From assembly GCF_900106065.1 (NCBI RefSeq), contig NZ_LT629796.1, positions 4,557,501 to 4,621,500 of the forward strand: a stretch of DNA of 64,000 nucleotides, in the 5' to 3' direction. The notes beneath the pieces were generated by a model. The model worked only from the letters and a program-made list of their open reading frames with translations. It was not told the origin of the DNA and ran no database searches. This DNA is from Pseudomonas mandelii (GTDB lineage Bacteria; Pseudomonadota; Gammaproteobacteria; Pseudomonadales; Pseudomonadaceae). Both the position numbers and the translations under genes were made by a program. Below are positions 53,606 to 63,204 of this stretch, in pieces; position 1 is the first letter of the stretch, and each line of letters opens with the position of its first letter.

Positions 53606-55285
53606 CCAGGCCGTGTGAAAACGCACTGAATACGTCGAAAGTTGAGAGCTACGGGCGTTGCCTGCGAAACCAGCAGACTGAAGCGCGAATTGCCCTCGTC
53701 AGCTACATAGGCGTTCGTAAATGCTGTTTGGGCCGCGTCAGCGGCCCAAACAGCCACTCACGGACGATCAAACGGCTGGATTCACGCCCTGATCGCCTCA
53801 AGCAGTCCTGCGATGCCGAAAATGCTCATCATTCGTTTGAGGTTGTAGGCGAGCACATGAAGGCTCATTTCGGTGCTTACCCTTGGTAGGGTTTTGGTCA
53901 GGAAGTGGGTGGCTCCCATCCAATATTTGAGCGTTCCAAAAGGATGTTCAACGGTCTGTCGGCGACGCCTCATCATCGTTGGATCATTTTCCAGCCGTAC
54001 CTGCATCGCATCGATTACGGCTTCATGTTCCCAGCGCTTTACCCGGCGCTCCTTACCCGTCGTACATTGCTTGTGCATTGCGCAGGACTGGCAGCCCGAG
54101 AACCAATAACAGTGCAGTAGCATGCCGTCTTCCACCGAAGAATGCCGCCGGGTCAGTAACTGTCCCGCAGGGCATCGATACTCGTCCGATGCAGCAAGGT
54201 AGATGAAGTCCTGCTTACCAAATCGGCCTTCGGCTTTGCTGCCCGATGTGAGGGGTTTCGGTACGAAGGTAGTGATGCCGGCTTGCTCGCAAGCAAGGAT
54301 TTCCAGACCTTTGTAATAGCCTCGGTCGGCCACCACCGTTAGCGATTCAGCCTTGATTTCTTCACGCGCCTGGTTCGCCATATTGCTCAGTTGCCCACGA
54401 TCATTACCAACGTTGGTCACCTCATGGGCAACGATCAGATGGTGTTTGTCGTCGATCGCTGTTTGTACGTTGTAGCCCACCGTTCCGGTGCCTCGGCCGC
54501 TTGTGGCCATTGAGCGTGCATCTGGGTCTGTGAGGGAGATCTGCTGGTCTGGACTTTCGTGGAGCTGCGCCTCGATGTCCTTGAGTTTCTGCATCTGCTT
54601 TTTCAGTGTTTCTATCTTTTCTTTAAGCCGCTCTGCTTTGGCCTCGGCGACTTCGGGTGTTGCCCGATCCGCCGAATCCATCGCCGCCAGATATCGATCA
54701 ATACTCTGCTCGATCTGCTGCATGCGTGCCTTCACTTTGCCCTGAGTGAAGTTGCGGTCGCGATTATTGACGGCTTTGAATTTGCTGCCGTCGATGGCGA
54801 TGATCGACTGGGAGAAGAGATTGAGGTTGCGGCAAAGAACTACGAACTGGCGGCATACGCTGCGAATGGCTTTGCCGTTGTCCTTGCGAAAGTCGGCAAT
54901 GGTTTTGAAGTCCGGGGCCAAACGCCCCGTTAACCACATCAACTCGACGTTGCGCTCGGCCTCACGCTCAAGCCGACGGCTGGACTGAATCCGATTGAGA
55001 TAGCCGTAGATATAGATCTTCAGCAACACCGCTGGGTGATAGGCCGGACGACCCGTTGCGGCAGGATCGACGCCCCCAAAACCAAGTGTGCTCAGGTCGA
55101 GTTCATCGACGAAAACATCGACCACGCGCACTGGATTTTCTTCGGCTACGTAATCGTCCAGACACTCCGGCAGCAAGGTGACTTGCGTCCGAGCCTCACC
55201 TTCAATAAATCGCTTCATGATCGCCCCCGATACGATCTAGACGATCAGAAGGTTAGACAATCACTGGCGTTTTCACACAGCCTGG
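53606..55285 (-). mobile_element. IS1182-family insertion sequence, copy 1 (1680 bp)
   Basis: Terminal repeats CCAGGCCGTGTGAAAACGC and CCAGGCTGTGTGAAAACGC (one mismatch in 19) enclose a single minus-strand transposase gene. No clean 4-bp target duplication is apparent; the flanks share only AC. Exact ends could shift by 1-2 bases. Confidence 0.85.
53782..55218 (-). CDS. IS1182-family transposase
   Basis: A 478-residue DDE transposase. The N-terminal segment with TGRPAYHPAVLLKIYIYGYL, Asp in IIAIDGSKFKAV, Asp in VVADRGYYKG and Glu in QTVEHPFGTLKYWMG match the family; a coiled-coil-like Lys/Glu stretch lies between (about residues 195-225) and a four-Cys zinc-like cluster (CPAGQ...CYWFSGCQSCAMHKQC) near the C-terminus. 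Full length. Confidence 0.93.
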   Translation of the reverse strand: MKRFIEGEARTQVTLLPECLDDYVAEENPVRVVDVFVDELDLSTLGFGGVDPAATGRPAYHPAVLLKIYIYGYLNRIQSSRRLEREAERNVELMWLTGRLAPDFKTIADFRKDNGKAIRSVCRQFVVLCRNLNLFSQSIIAIDGSKFKAVNNRDRNFTQGKVKARMQQIEQSIDRYLAAMDSADRATPEVAEAKAERLKEKIETLKKQMQKLKDIEAQLHESPDQQISLTDPDARSMATSGRGTGTVGYNVQTAIDDKHHLIVAHEVTNVGNDRGQLSNMANQAREEIKAESLTVVADRGYYKGLEILACEQAGITTFVPKPLTSGSKAEGRFGKQDFIYLAASDEYRCPAGQLLTRRHSSVEDGMLLHCYWFSGCQSCAMHKQCTTGKERRVKRWEHEAVIDAMQVRLENDPTMMRRRRQTVEHPFGTLKYWMGATHFLTKTLPRVSTEMSLHVLAYNLKRMMSIFGIAGLLEAIRA

Positions 55286-55458
55286 ACCCAAAGCTGCCTT
55301 TGGCAGACGCAGCTATCGGCCAGGAGCGGCCGCTCGTTGACGTGTTGTTTTAGCGAGAGGGCCTTGGGCGCACACTGCCGCAAAACAGTGAGTTACTGGG
55401 GGCTCGATGCTCGAACAATCGTGGTCCGGCGGTAACATGGTGTCCTTTTAAAGTCCTG

Positions 55459-56271
55459 ATGGTAGGATGGACTCGTCTCGACATCCTCCCATATCTGGTT
55501 GTTATACCCAACGGCCGTACCTCTAAAACATCCCCGCTTGGAATATATCGAGTGACGAATACACCATTTTTTGACGCAGATCACTGGCACTTTAAAGCGC
55601 TAATGGATTTTATAGCAATCAGAGACCTGCACGAATTACTTTCTAGCAAAGCCGCGATTGATGCTCACCTCAATTCCCGCACTCTGATGTCTTTAAAGGA
55701 TAATGGTGGCGATGTCGAAATTAAAAATAGAATAGATGCTCATCTTTCGAGTTCTCTGACAAATTCAATCGATCATTTTTCGGCATTAACGGTTCTAGCG
55801 TTGTCTACAACCTTTGAAGTGGCCACCAAAGATTTTTTTCGTAATATTTTTGTTTCACAGCCGCTGCTCATGCATGATTTTCTCACCTCGGCGGATCAAT
55901 CTGGAGTTGTTTTTCTTGCCGACGTGGTAAAGGCAGGTGATTTTAATAATCTGATTAACAGTCTAGCTGAGAAAGCATCAAATTCCGCAGCTAAAGGTAA
56001 GTACAGCAGTGTGCTTGCACGTATATTCAGACTCTGCAAATGGAAAGACACTACGGGAATCAAGGATAAAATTGATTCTATTCAAGCGGATAGAAACTTC
56101 ATTGCGCACGAAAAAGCGATCAACAGCCGCTCGATAGAGAGCATTTCAGATGCGCATTCAGTAGTTGCTCATGCGCTGGAAATACTTGCGGAGTGCGCCA
56201 TCAAAAAGAATATTCCGGGACGTTATACGTGTGTACAGCGTACGCATTTTTTGTTATTAGGGATGGTCTGA
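55459..56271 (+). CDS. HEPN-like (RiboL-PSP-HEPN type) protein, C-terminus truncated by IS5
   Basis: 270 codons; the last two (MV) come from IS5. Arg212-x4-His217 (RNFIAH) within a helical C-terminal region is the HEPN RNase-like signature. Without IS5 the frame would continue after LLLG with DLHVLADDVVKNT and stop, giving about 281 residues. The start is uncertain; no good ribosome site precedes 55459, and ATG 55603 is an alternative. HEPN proteins are common toxins or effectors in defence loci, consistent with the disrupted STAND gene nearby. Since only about 13 terminal residues are altered it may still be functional. Confidence 0.6.
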   Translation: MVGWTRLDILPYLVVIPNGRTSKTSPLGIYRVTNTPFFDADHWHFKALMDFIAIRDLHELLSSKAAIDAHLNSRTLMSLKDNGGDVEIKNRIDAHLSSSLTNSIDHFSALTVLALSTTFEVATKDFFRNIFVSQPLLMHDFLTSADQSGVVFLADVVKAGDFNNLINSLAEKASNSAAKGKYSSVLARIFRLCKWKDTTGIKDKIDSIQADRNFIAHEKAINSRSIESISDAHSVVAHALEILAECAIKKNIPGRYTCVQRTHFLLLGMV

Positions 56272-57450
56272 AGTAGCCATGTATTTCCCCGGCATACCAC
56301 CTAGCGCAACTTTTAAACTCGCCAAATGATCAAAAAACAATCAATTCGACGAGTATTTCTTACGTTTTCGCCACCCGGACCCCACTCCGGTGGCCATTTC
56401 CCGCATTACAGGCGCACCTCTCCTGCATTCGTCAGTAAATGTCGGCGCGCCATCCACAGGTTCGACAGAGCGAACAGTGTCACCAGTTGCGCCGTGTTTT
56501 TGGCCAAGCCGCGAAAGCGCACCTTGGTGTAACCGAACTGGCGCTTGATTACCCGGAACGGATGCTCGACCTTGGCGCGCACCTGAGCCTTGGCCTTTTC
56601 AATCTTGCGCTTGGCTTTGTACAGCACGCTGCGCTTATCGAGTTTTTTGTAGGTGCTGCGGCGTGCCGCCACCTGCCAGATAACTTCACGTCCTTCATGC
56701 TCGGGCCGCTTTTCGACACCGGTGTAGCCTGCATCGGCGCAGACCACGTTTTCGTCGCCATGCAGCAATTTGTCCACCTGGGTGACATCCGCCACATTGG
56801 CCGCCGTGCCCACTACGCTGTGCACCAGACCCGATTCGTCATCGGCGCCGATGTGGGCCTTCATGCCAAAATAATACTGGTTTCCCTTCTTGGTCTGGTG
56901 CATTTCCGGGTCGCGCTTGCCGTCCTTGTTCTTGGTCGAACTGGGCGCATTGATCAGCGTTGCATCGACGATGGTGCCCTGGCGCAGCGACAGGCCGCGG
57001 TCGCCCAGATAGCCATTGATGACAGCGAGGATGCCGGCCGCCAGCTCGTGTTTCTCCAGCAAGCGGCGGAAGTTGAGAATGGTGGTTTCGTCGGGGATGC
57101 GCTCCAGGTTCAGCCCGGCAAACTGGCGCAGGATCGTGGTTTCGTACAGCGCTTCCTCCATCGCTGGATCGCTGTAGCCGAACCAGTTCTGCAGCAGATG
57201 CACACGCAGCATCGCCATCAACGGGTAGGCCGGACGGCCACCTTCACCTTTCGGATAATGTGGCTCGATCAAAGCAATCAAGCCCTTCCACGGCACCACC
57301 CGATCCATCTCGATCAGGAACAACTCCTTGCGGGTTTGCTTGCGCTTGCCAGCGTACTCGGCGTCGGCGAAGGTCATCTGCTTCATCGGGAAACTCGGTG
57401 GGTGGGGTCGCGGTATTTTGCCAAATCAGAAAGTCTTTTTCAGAGTTTCC
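56261..57450 (-). mobile_element. IS5-family insertion sequence, copy 2 (1190 bp), inverted
   Basis: Same length and transposase as copy 1 but reversed. Flanked by TTAG at 56257-56260 and 57451-57454, which is CTAA in the element's own orientation. It interrupts the last codons of the HEPN-like gene. Confidence 0.93.
56406..57386 (-). CDS. IS5-family transposase
   Basis: A 326-residue transposase identical in sequence to that at 49115, with all DDE residues intact. The identity of the two copies suggests recent transposition. Confidence 0.94.
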   Translation of the reverse strand: MKQMTFADAEYAGKRKQTRKELFLIEMDRVVPWKGLIALIEPHYPKGEGGRPAYPLMAMLRVHLLQNWFGYSDPAMEEALYETTILRQFAGLNLERIPDETTILNFRRLLEKHELAAGILAVINGYLGDRGLSLRQGTIVDATLINAPSSTKNKDGKRDPEMHQTKKGNQYYFGMKAHIGADDESGLVHSVVGTAANVADVTQVDKLLHGDENVVCADAGYTGVEKRPEHEGREVIWQVAARRSTYKKLDKRSVLYKAKRKIEKAKAQVRAKVEHPFRVIKRQFGYTKVRFRGLAKNTAQLVTLFALSNLWMARRHLLTNAGEVRL

Positions 57451-57539
57451 TTAGGTGATCTACATGTCTTGGCTGACGACGTGGTGAAAAATACCTGACC
57501 AAGCATTAGCTGGTGGTTAATTATTCACGGGCTATCTTG

Positions 57540-57593
57540 AACGTCCGCTTTAGGTCGCGAGCGGCTGTTCACCACAGGCAGCATTCGGCCAAG
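57540..57593. repeat. REP-like palindrome
   Basis: CGTCCGCTTTAGGTCGCG and GCATTCGGCCAAGAGCGGAC-like arms, related to the hairpin at 45903. No gene is seen in 57455-57733. Confidence 0.55.
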
Positions 57594-57733
57594 AGCGGAC
57601 AGTGGACACTGTGATGGCAAATGGGTAACGTCAACGACACTGCTAGGCATTTTCCTCGTAATAGTTAGGTGCTTATGGAGTCCGTCCAATGGGGGGCCGG
57701 CGACTCCTGACTTTTGCAGTTCCAGGAGGATTG

Positions 57734-58507
57734 ATGAGTTGCTTACCGAGTCATGGCAGAGTCTCCTGCTCACGTTGCCATTGTAGTATCGCTCCACAAT
57801 TCGATGTATCCATGCGCTCGGAGGGAGATTGGCGAATTACAGCCAACCCTCTGGCATGGGGTAGCACTAAGCCCGAGGTCGTTGTACTTGGCTTCTCCAA
57901 GGGCCCGACTCAAGCTGGAGCGCTCGCTTCCACAGCTCACGACGAAATTGCGTACAAGGGGAGTCGCCTCAACGTGGGCAAGATTCTGGCACACGTCGGG
58001 CTCATCCCCACCGACGAACCCGATAAGCTGAAGAAACATATAGACCGTCTTATCGCGGATAAGTCCGGGCGCTTTCATTTCGCATCACTCATTCGTTGCA
58101 CTGTAGAGCGCTACGATCGCAGGTCTGTATCCTGGAAAGGATCGGGTGGCGGCATGCTGGACAAGTTCATTGCTACCCAGTTCGGCGCATCGGTCGCAAC
58201 TAACTGCACAACTACCTTCCTCCGTGACCTGCCGGAAGAGACTCGGCTCGTTGTCATGTTTGGTCTGGGTACGGGACTGAATTATGTAGCGTCCGCTTAT
58301 GACCTATTTCGCCGCGCTCGCCCTGGCGTGTGGAAAATGATCAGCTCAGTTGCTTATACGGACGGAAAAATCACAGTGGTTCATGTTGAGCATTTTGCAG
58401 CTCAAGGCGCTTTGATTCCTAACTGGTTAGGGGTAAATGCTCACCCGAGAAGTAACCTTGGCCTCCTCTCAAGAGCTGCGGTCGAAGCATCAGGAGTCAG
58501 TATCTAA
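57734..58507 (+). CDS. Uracil-DNA-glycosylase-like fold protein (tentative)
   Basis: A 257-residue protein. ATG 57734 is chosen because AGGAGGA lies just upstream, although the frame extends 15 codons earlier. VVVLGFSKGPTQ at the first strand, TRLVVMFGLG in the middle and a late NAHPRSN segment recall the motifs of the uracil-DNA-glycosylase superfamily. Two N-terminal Cys pairs (CSRCHC) may bind metal. It lies downstream of IS5 copy 2 within the island; its job is unknown, and defence or DNA repair are possible. Confidence 0.5.
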   Translation: MSCLPSHGRVSCSRCHCSIAPQFDVSMRSEGDWRITANPLAWGSTKPEVVVLGFSKGPTQAGALASTAHDEIAYKGSRLNVGKILAHVGLIPTDEPDKLKKHIDRLIADKSGRFHFASLIRCTVERYDRRSVSWKGSGGGMLDKFIATQFGASVATNCTTTFLRDLPEETRLVVMFGLGTGLNYVASAYDLFRRARPGVWKMISSVAYTDGKITVVHVEHFAAQGALIPNWLGVNAHPRSNLGLLSRAAVEASGVSI

Positions 58508-58630
58508 CAACTCATCCAAGCTGAAGGTCCTAAGCTAGTTTAGCCTAATTGACATTAATTCTAATGGGCTCTCGTGCTCATTCTTACTCAGCTACACCCC
58601 ATTGGCAAAAATCAGGTTCGGGGAATACGT

Positions 58631-59215
58631 ATGACTGATCAACCGTTGTTTGAAGGTGCTCATTTTCAGACGATACTTACAAAAGAGCCGCTGAAGGAAG
58701 CAACTATTTTTTGCCAAGGATCGAACAGCATGTTGTTTGAGCGCGACAACAGACTCTATCGCCTTACTCTCGAAGGATGCGGTCACAATTTTCTCGCCCA
58801 GCAGTCGGCCGAAGGCAACCGTAATGTTGTCGAGATCATTTACGATTACGGCGCGGTCGGGCCCTCTGATTCTTCACTCCCAGGAAGCGCAAATGAGTTC
58901 TATTGGTTAGCCGAAGTGGAAAGGTTAGTGAGCGTAGATGAGACCAGTGAAACTTTACTTGCTTGCATATTGTCGGGGTTGCTCGACGACAACGATGATT
59001 TACCAGCCAACTGCGAGCTTTCTGAACAATGCCGGGCCTTAGCCGACGAGCATCCAGATTTGGCAGGAATATTGATAACTCTCGCCAAGTCAGCGGAATT
59101 TGCGGAGCGCCATGAAGGTAACGTCGATGCCAAGATTGACAATATTATGAGGCGACCCACTACTGGGGATCTGGTCTGGACTGACCCACTAGGCGGGTGC
59201 CTTTATGAGCCATAA
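58631..59215 (+). CDS. Hypothetical protein, possible kinase-like N-lobe
   Basis: A 194-residue acidic protein. The stretch CQGSNSMLFERDNRLYRLT followed by NVVEIIYDYGAVG and YWLAEVERL resembles the Gly-rich loop, beta strands and hinge of small protein-kinase-like N-lobes, but no catalytic HxD or DFG segment follows, so it would be truncated or a different fold. ATG 58631 is preferred to 58574 on ribosome-site grounds (GGGGAA). Function not recognised. Confidence 0.45.
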   Translation: MTDQPLFEGAHFQTILTKEPLKEATIFCQGSNSMLFERDNRLYRLTLEGCGHNFLAQQSAEGNRNVVEIIYDYGAVGPSDSSLPGSANEFYWLAEVERLVSVDETSETLLACILSGLLDDNDDLPANCELSEQCRALADEHPDLAGILITLAKSAEFAERHEGNVDAKIDNIMRRPTTGDLVWTDPLGGCLYEP

Positions 59216-59299
59216 ATCAAAAGAGGGGACAATAACAGAACACCATCCAATTTACTGGCACCCCCGAAGACCCGAGCCCATATTGCCCACTATAATCCA

Positions 59300-59530
59300 T
59301 AACTGCCTTACGCCTCATCATTTTCTGGACGAGACCAGCCGAAGCTGCATTTCCTCCAATACAGCTTCATGTTCCCAGCGCCGAATTCGTCGTTCCGTGC
59401 TCGGTGTGCACTGTGCTTTCAGCACGCAGCCCTAGCATGTCGAACTCCAATAACGGTGCAACTTCAGGCATTTTTCAACGTAGGAATATTGCCAGATCAA
59501 CGCCTTTCCAGCGGGGCAAATGCAAGAGCC
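59300..59530 (-). pseudogene. Degenerate IS1182-family relic
   Basis: Blocks such as CGCCTCATCAT, AGCTTCATGTTCCCAGCGC, CGTCGTTC and TCCAATAACGGTGCA line up in order with 53965-54180 of IS1182 copy 1 (for example GGCTTCATGTTCCCAGCGC and ACCAATAACAGTGCA) with many substitutions and indels. It is an old remnant of the transposase C-terminal region, not a working element. The rest of 59216-59729 holds no gene. Confidence 0.7.
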
Positions 59531-59729
59531 GCTCAGAGGGCTAAGCCCTCAACGCTCTTTCTCTTTGGGATAGGTTTGCTACCAGAAAACTACTGTGCAC
59601 CAGCCGTTTTTGACTGTCGAGACTCCTTGCGGTCAGGGCGTTAGTCCTCGTCAGAAAATTTTTAATCTTTCTGTGCCGCTTTCGCTAATATACTGAGGCT
59701 GGCGGGAGCATCCAATAAGGACTGGGCGT

Positions 59730-60376
59730 ATGGAAGATCTTATTAACCTATTAAGTCGCTTTGAATCACAGAAGTTTGTGAAAAATCAGGATGTACTGGC
59801 TGGAAGTATTCTTTTTGAGCAGCGATCGCATTTTTTTTCTTATAATAAAAAAGAAAGGGATAAGATCTTAAAAAAAATTTCTTCTCTAAGTTCATCTGGC
59901 CTTGGAAAAGTCGAAGCTTATGTGACAGCATTCTATTCCGGTGCAGCGCCAGCGAAGCAGTTGGATATAATTTTAAGCTATTCTGATTACGTGCTGATGA
60001 CCAAGCGGCGAGCTTTGACCAATGATGTGATCGAAAATATTAGATCTTCTATAGAGGCTCACACCAGTACTCCCTGGAGGCAGGTTTTATCCGATTATTT
60101 GCGTTGGCCGACTACTGATGCACCTGAGTCACTAAAAAAAATTCTGACCCCGTTCATAGATGATGTAGGTGTGTTGTCTGCCTGTGGATATAGTGTAGGG
60201 AAAAATGGTAAAACCAAGAATGAAAGAATCAATGTGCTCGAAGATATTTTAAAGGGCGACTTGCGAACTTTGGATTTAAGTGTTTCTTATGTCTTATCGT
60301 GGGGGGGGCCTAACTCTGTTTCTAGATTGATGAAACTAGCCAAGACTATCGCTGCCCTCTGTCGAAATGCAAAACG
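59730..60376 (+). pseudogene. Unknown AT-rich gene, 3' end disrupted by ISL3 copy 2
   Basis: About 216 native residues before ISL3; the present frame ends at 60392 with four IS-encoded residues. Excising ISL3 restores a frame running to 61921 and ending ...SKADYLQAVENWTEDLTYLKENHYEKV... EAWPKL, about 254 residues. The GYSVGKNGKTKNERINVLEDIL segment is followed by helices. I do not recognise the family. The AT-rich composition (runs such as AATAAAAAAGAAA) differs sharply from the dit region, indicating transfer. Confidence 0.65.
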
Positions 60377-61795
60377 GGCTCTTCGCATTTAAGGGTGTAG
60401 AAAAAATCTGACCGGCTGGAAAAGGAGTCGAGGATCTTAGAAAATGTAAGCTCTCACACCAACAAAAACTAAGCCCCCGACGTGAACAATCTTACCTTTT
60501 CTAGCCCTGATCTTTCCAGCTTTTGCCAACTGAATAACCTCGGCCTGACTGCCACTGGACAACATCTTTGTGCAGAGCGCGCCGTCATCGAATGTCGTTT
60601 AACCAAAGCACCCGAGCCATGCCCCAAGTGCGGGGCTGCTGGTGTTTCACGCGGTACTGTCGATAGGCATCTTGCTCACACACCTTACGGACAACGACCA
60701 ACCAGATTGCTGCTGCGTATCCGTCGCTGGCGTTGTGCTTGCGGCTGTTTCTGGCATGAAGATACAAACAGTGCAGCACCTCCACGTTCAAAGCTTTCAT
60801 ATGGGGCGATACGCTGGGCATTAGCTGCCATCGTGCTGGATCATCTGTCGGTATCTCGTGTTGCGAGCCAGCTTGATGTTGCATGGCACACCGCTAATAA
60901 TGCCATTATCAACGAAGGACGGCGCCTGCTTTTTAATGACTCGACACGTTTTGACGGTGTGACCGTGCTGGGCGTGGATGAGCATGTTTGGCGACATACA
61001 CGCTGTGGTGACAAGTACGTCACCATCGTGGTTGACCTTACGCCCGTGCGTAACAAAAACGGGCCGGCCCGCTTGCTCGATGTGCTGGAAGGCCGCTCCA
61101 AACAAGCCTTTAAGCAATGGCTACAGAGTCGCCCCAAATCGTGGCGTGACCAGATCGAAAGCATTGCCATGGACGGTTTTACGGGGTTTAAATCTGCAGC
61201 GCAAGAAGCCCTGCCTCAAGCCCAAACCGTGCTGGATCCTTTCCATGTCGTGCGCTGGGCAAGCAACATGCTGGATGAATGCCGCCGGCGTGTGCAACAC
61301 GACATCCTGGGCCGCAGAGGGCGTAAAAATGACCCGCTCTACAAAAGCCGTCGAACGCTACTGACTCGGATCAGCTACCTGTCTGACGCCAACAAAAAGC
61401 AACTGTTCCAGCTGTTTGCAGATGAGCACCACCTCGAAGTGGATTGCACCTGGAGCATGTACCAACGGGTGGTCAGCGCCTACAACGAGCCGGATCGAAA
61501 ACGTGGTAAAAAACTCATGGAAGAGGTCATAAATATCATTACAGCCAGCGACTTGCCCAAAGCGCTCATCGAGGTGAAAGGCTTGGGGGAAACGCTGAAA
61601 AAATACGCTGAGAGCATCCTTGCCTACTTCGACCGGCCAGGAACCAGCAACGGTCCAACAGAAGCTATCAACGGGCGACTTGAGCACTTACGAGGTACCG
61701 CCTTGGGCTTTAGAAATTTAACCAATTACATAGCCAGGTGCTTGCTGAAGTCAGGAGGGTTTAGAAATCAGCTACACCCTTAAATGCGAAGAGCC
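60377..61795 (+). mobile_element. ISL3-family insertion sequence, copy 2 (1419 bp)
   Basis: Same 24-bp terminal repeats and length as copy 1. The 8-bp target duplication GCAAAACG is intact on both sides (60369-60376 and 61796-61803). Confidence 0.94.
60482..61783 (+). CDS. ISL3-family transposase
   Basis: A 433-residue transposase identical in sequence to the one at 47732, with zinc ribbon and all DDE residues intact. Confidence 0.94.
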   Translation: MNNLTFSSPDLSSFCQLNNLGLTATGQHLCAERAVIECRLTKAPEPCPKCGAAGVSRGTVDRHLAHTPYGQRPTRLLLRIRRWRCACGCFWHEDTNSAAPPRSKLSYGAIRWALAAIVLDHLSVSRVASQLDVAWHTANNAIINEGRRLLFNDSTRFDGVTVLGVDEHVWRHTRCGDKYVTIVVDLTPVRNKNGPARLLDVLEGRSKQAFKQWLQSRPKSWRDQIESIAMDGFTGFKSAAQEALPQAQTVLDPFHVVRWASNMLDECRRRVQHDILGRRGRKNDPLYKSRRTLLTRISYLSDANKKQLFQLFADEHHLEVDCTWSMYQRVVSAYNEPDRKRGKKLMEEVINIITASDLPKALIEVKGLGETLKKYAESILAYFDRPGTSNGPTEAINGRLEHLRGTALGFRNLTNYIARCLLKSGGFRNQLHP

Positions 61796-61921
61796 GCAAA
61801 ACGATCCAAGGCGGATTACCTGCAAGCTGTAGAAAATTGGACCGAGGACTTGACCTACCTTAAGGAAAATCATTATGAAAAAGTCAAAGAATCAGCGCTT
61901 GAAGCTTGGCCGAAACTTTGA
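61796..61921 (+). pseudogene. 3' remnant of the gene disrupted by ISL3 copy 2
   Basis: After the duplicated GCAAAACG the frame of the 59730 gene continues (KRSKADYLQ...) and stops at 61921. It overlaps the next gene by 47 bases in another frame. Confidence 0.65.
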
Positions 61922-62675
61922 TGCTGTTAAGGATCAGTACAAAAACTGCCCGATAAGTACGATCGTTGAGTTGTTGCAGCTAATGATGAGAGCTGAGTCC
62001 GTAGCAGACCCTTTTGGGGTCGTTGAAGAAGTTTTGGCTGGCGCCCATGGCAAAATTTTCTCCGGGGGGGATGACGCTAAAACCCTCCTAAATGTTTTTT
62101 ATTGGCTGCTCAATGGCAAAGAAAAAGAGGCATTGTTAAAATACGTAGATTTTTATCTTCCATACAGATTGAATTGTGATCAGTTTGTATTCTCTCAAGG
62201 TAAGGTAAAACAAGCTAACTGCAACTATCTGGTAGGGTTAAGTCTTTCAGACATTTTAAATAACATAAACCTAAAACAAAAGCCCACAGTTTCGATTTTC
62301 AAATTCATCTCCGAGTCGCCTAAGCTTGCGGAAATCATAGCCAAGGATCTACTTCCCCACGAGTTCGGTTCGATTGGATATCACCAGTACGGAAGTCAGG
62401 CTAAAAAAAAACGTAGACGTATTGCCCTTCGAGAGACCATGTTTAAAGAAACCTCCAATGCACAATCTTACCTCTTGGACGATCCTGGCTCTCCCCGAAG
62501 AGCGGCAGCGATTGCTGAAGCACTGATAAATGGTATTCATATAATGAAGAAGAATGATGCATCGGTTGATTTGCTGTCAAAAGCTTGGAAGGAAGATATT
62601 TTATTTTTGCGGTCAGAGTTTTATGACTCAGTTTTACACCTAAAGGGTGTTAAGTGGCCGCAGATTTCAGTCTGA
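61875..62675 (+). CDS. Unknown protein, second gene of an overlapping pair
   Basis: A 266-residue, lysine-rich, mostly helical protein; AAGGAAAATC precedes the ATG. Its start lies inside the end of the gene interrupted by ISL3 (47-base overlap), so the pair was probably translated together. A basic run KKKRRR near residue 180 could contact nucleic acid. No family recognised. The AT-rich composition matches its partner, and its expression may be lost or driven from the IS. Confidence 0.6.
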   Translation: MKKSKNQRLKLGRNFDAVKDQYKNCPISTIVELLQLMMRAESVADPFGVVEEVLAGAHGKIFSGGDDAKTLLNVFYWLLNGKEKEALLKYVDFYLPYRLNCDQFVFSQGKVKQANCNYLVGLSLSDILNNINLKQKPTVSIFKFISESPKLAEIIAKDLLPHEFGSIGYHQYGSQAKKKRRRIALRETMFKETSNAQSYLLDDPGSPRRAAAIAEALINGIHIMKKNDASVDLLSKAWKEDILFLRSEFYDSVLHLKGVKWPQISV

Positions 62676-63204
62676 GGCTGGGAACGCAGCTCTTTTTGAG
62701 GATCCGATTAAACTGACCATTAACCCATCTTTCGTCTGACGCAACCGTGATCTCTTTCGGCGAACCGGACTTATTAGCCACTTGGTCTAGCTAAGCCTTC
62801 CGTTTCCGGGCCAGAGTGTGTCCCACGAGGGCACTGACAACGAAAGGCTGGAGCGCGGAAGAGTATGGCGCTACTCAACGATCTCTGATTTTTCACATCA
62901 GGACGACTCTGGAGCGGAAAGTCCCCCTTTCCGGCTTTCACCAACGATTGCTTTGTGTCGATTAGCGACCACCACGCATTGCGACTGATCCACCCTTGTC
63001 CTCCCTCAACCTGGAGGACAAGCCATGAACACTATTGCTTTAAATCGCCATCGACCTTGGAACAAGGGAAAACTTGCAGGGTAGAAAGCTCCCCTCCGAG
63101 TCAAAAATATCTGGTCTATTCGGGTCAAGCTTCAGCTCGCAGAGAATGCACGGGATCTGGCTCTCAGACCTGAAGTATCGGCGAACTCAGACCAGGATTA
63201 ATCC

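Noticed and set aside
47619..63000. CRISPR array or tRNA genes in the island
   Set aside because: No regularly spaced short direct repeats and no cloverleaf-like sequence were seen; repeats here are IS copies and REP-like palindromes.
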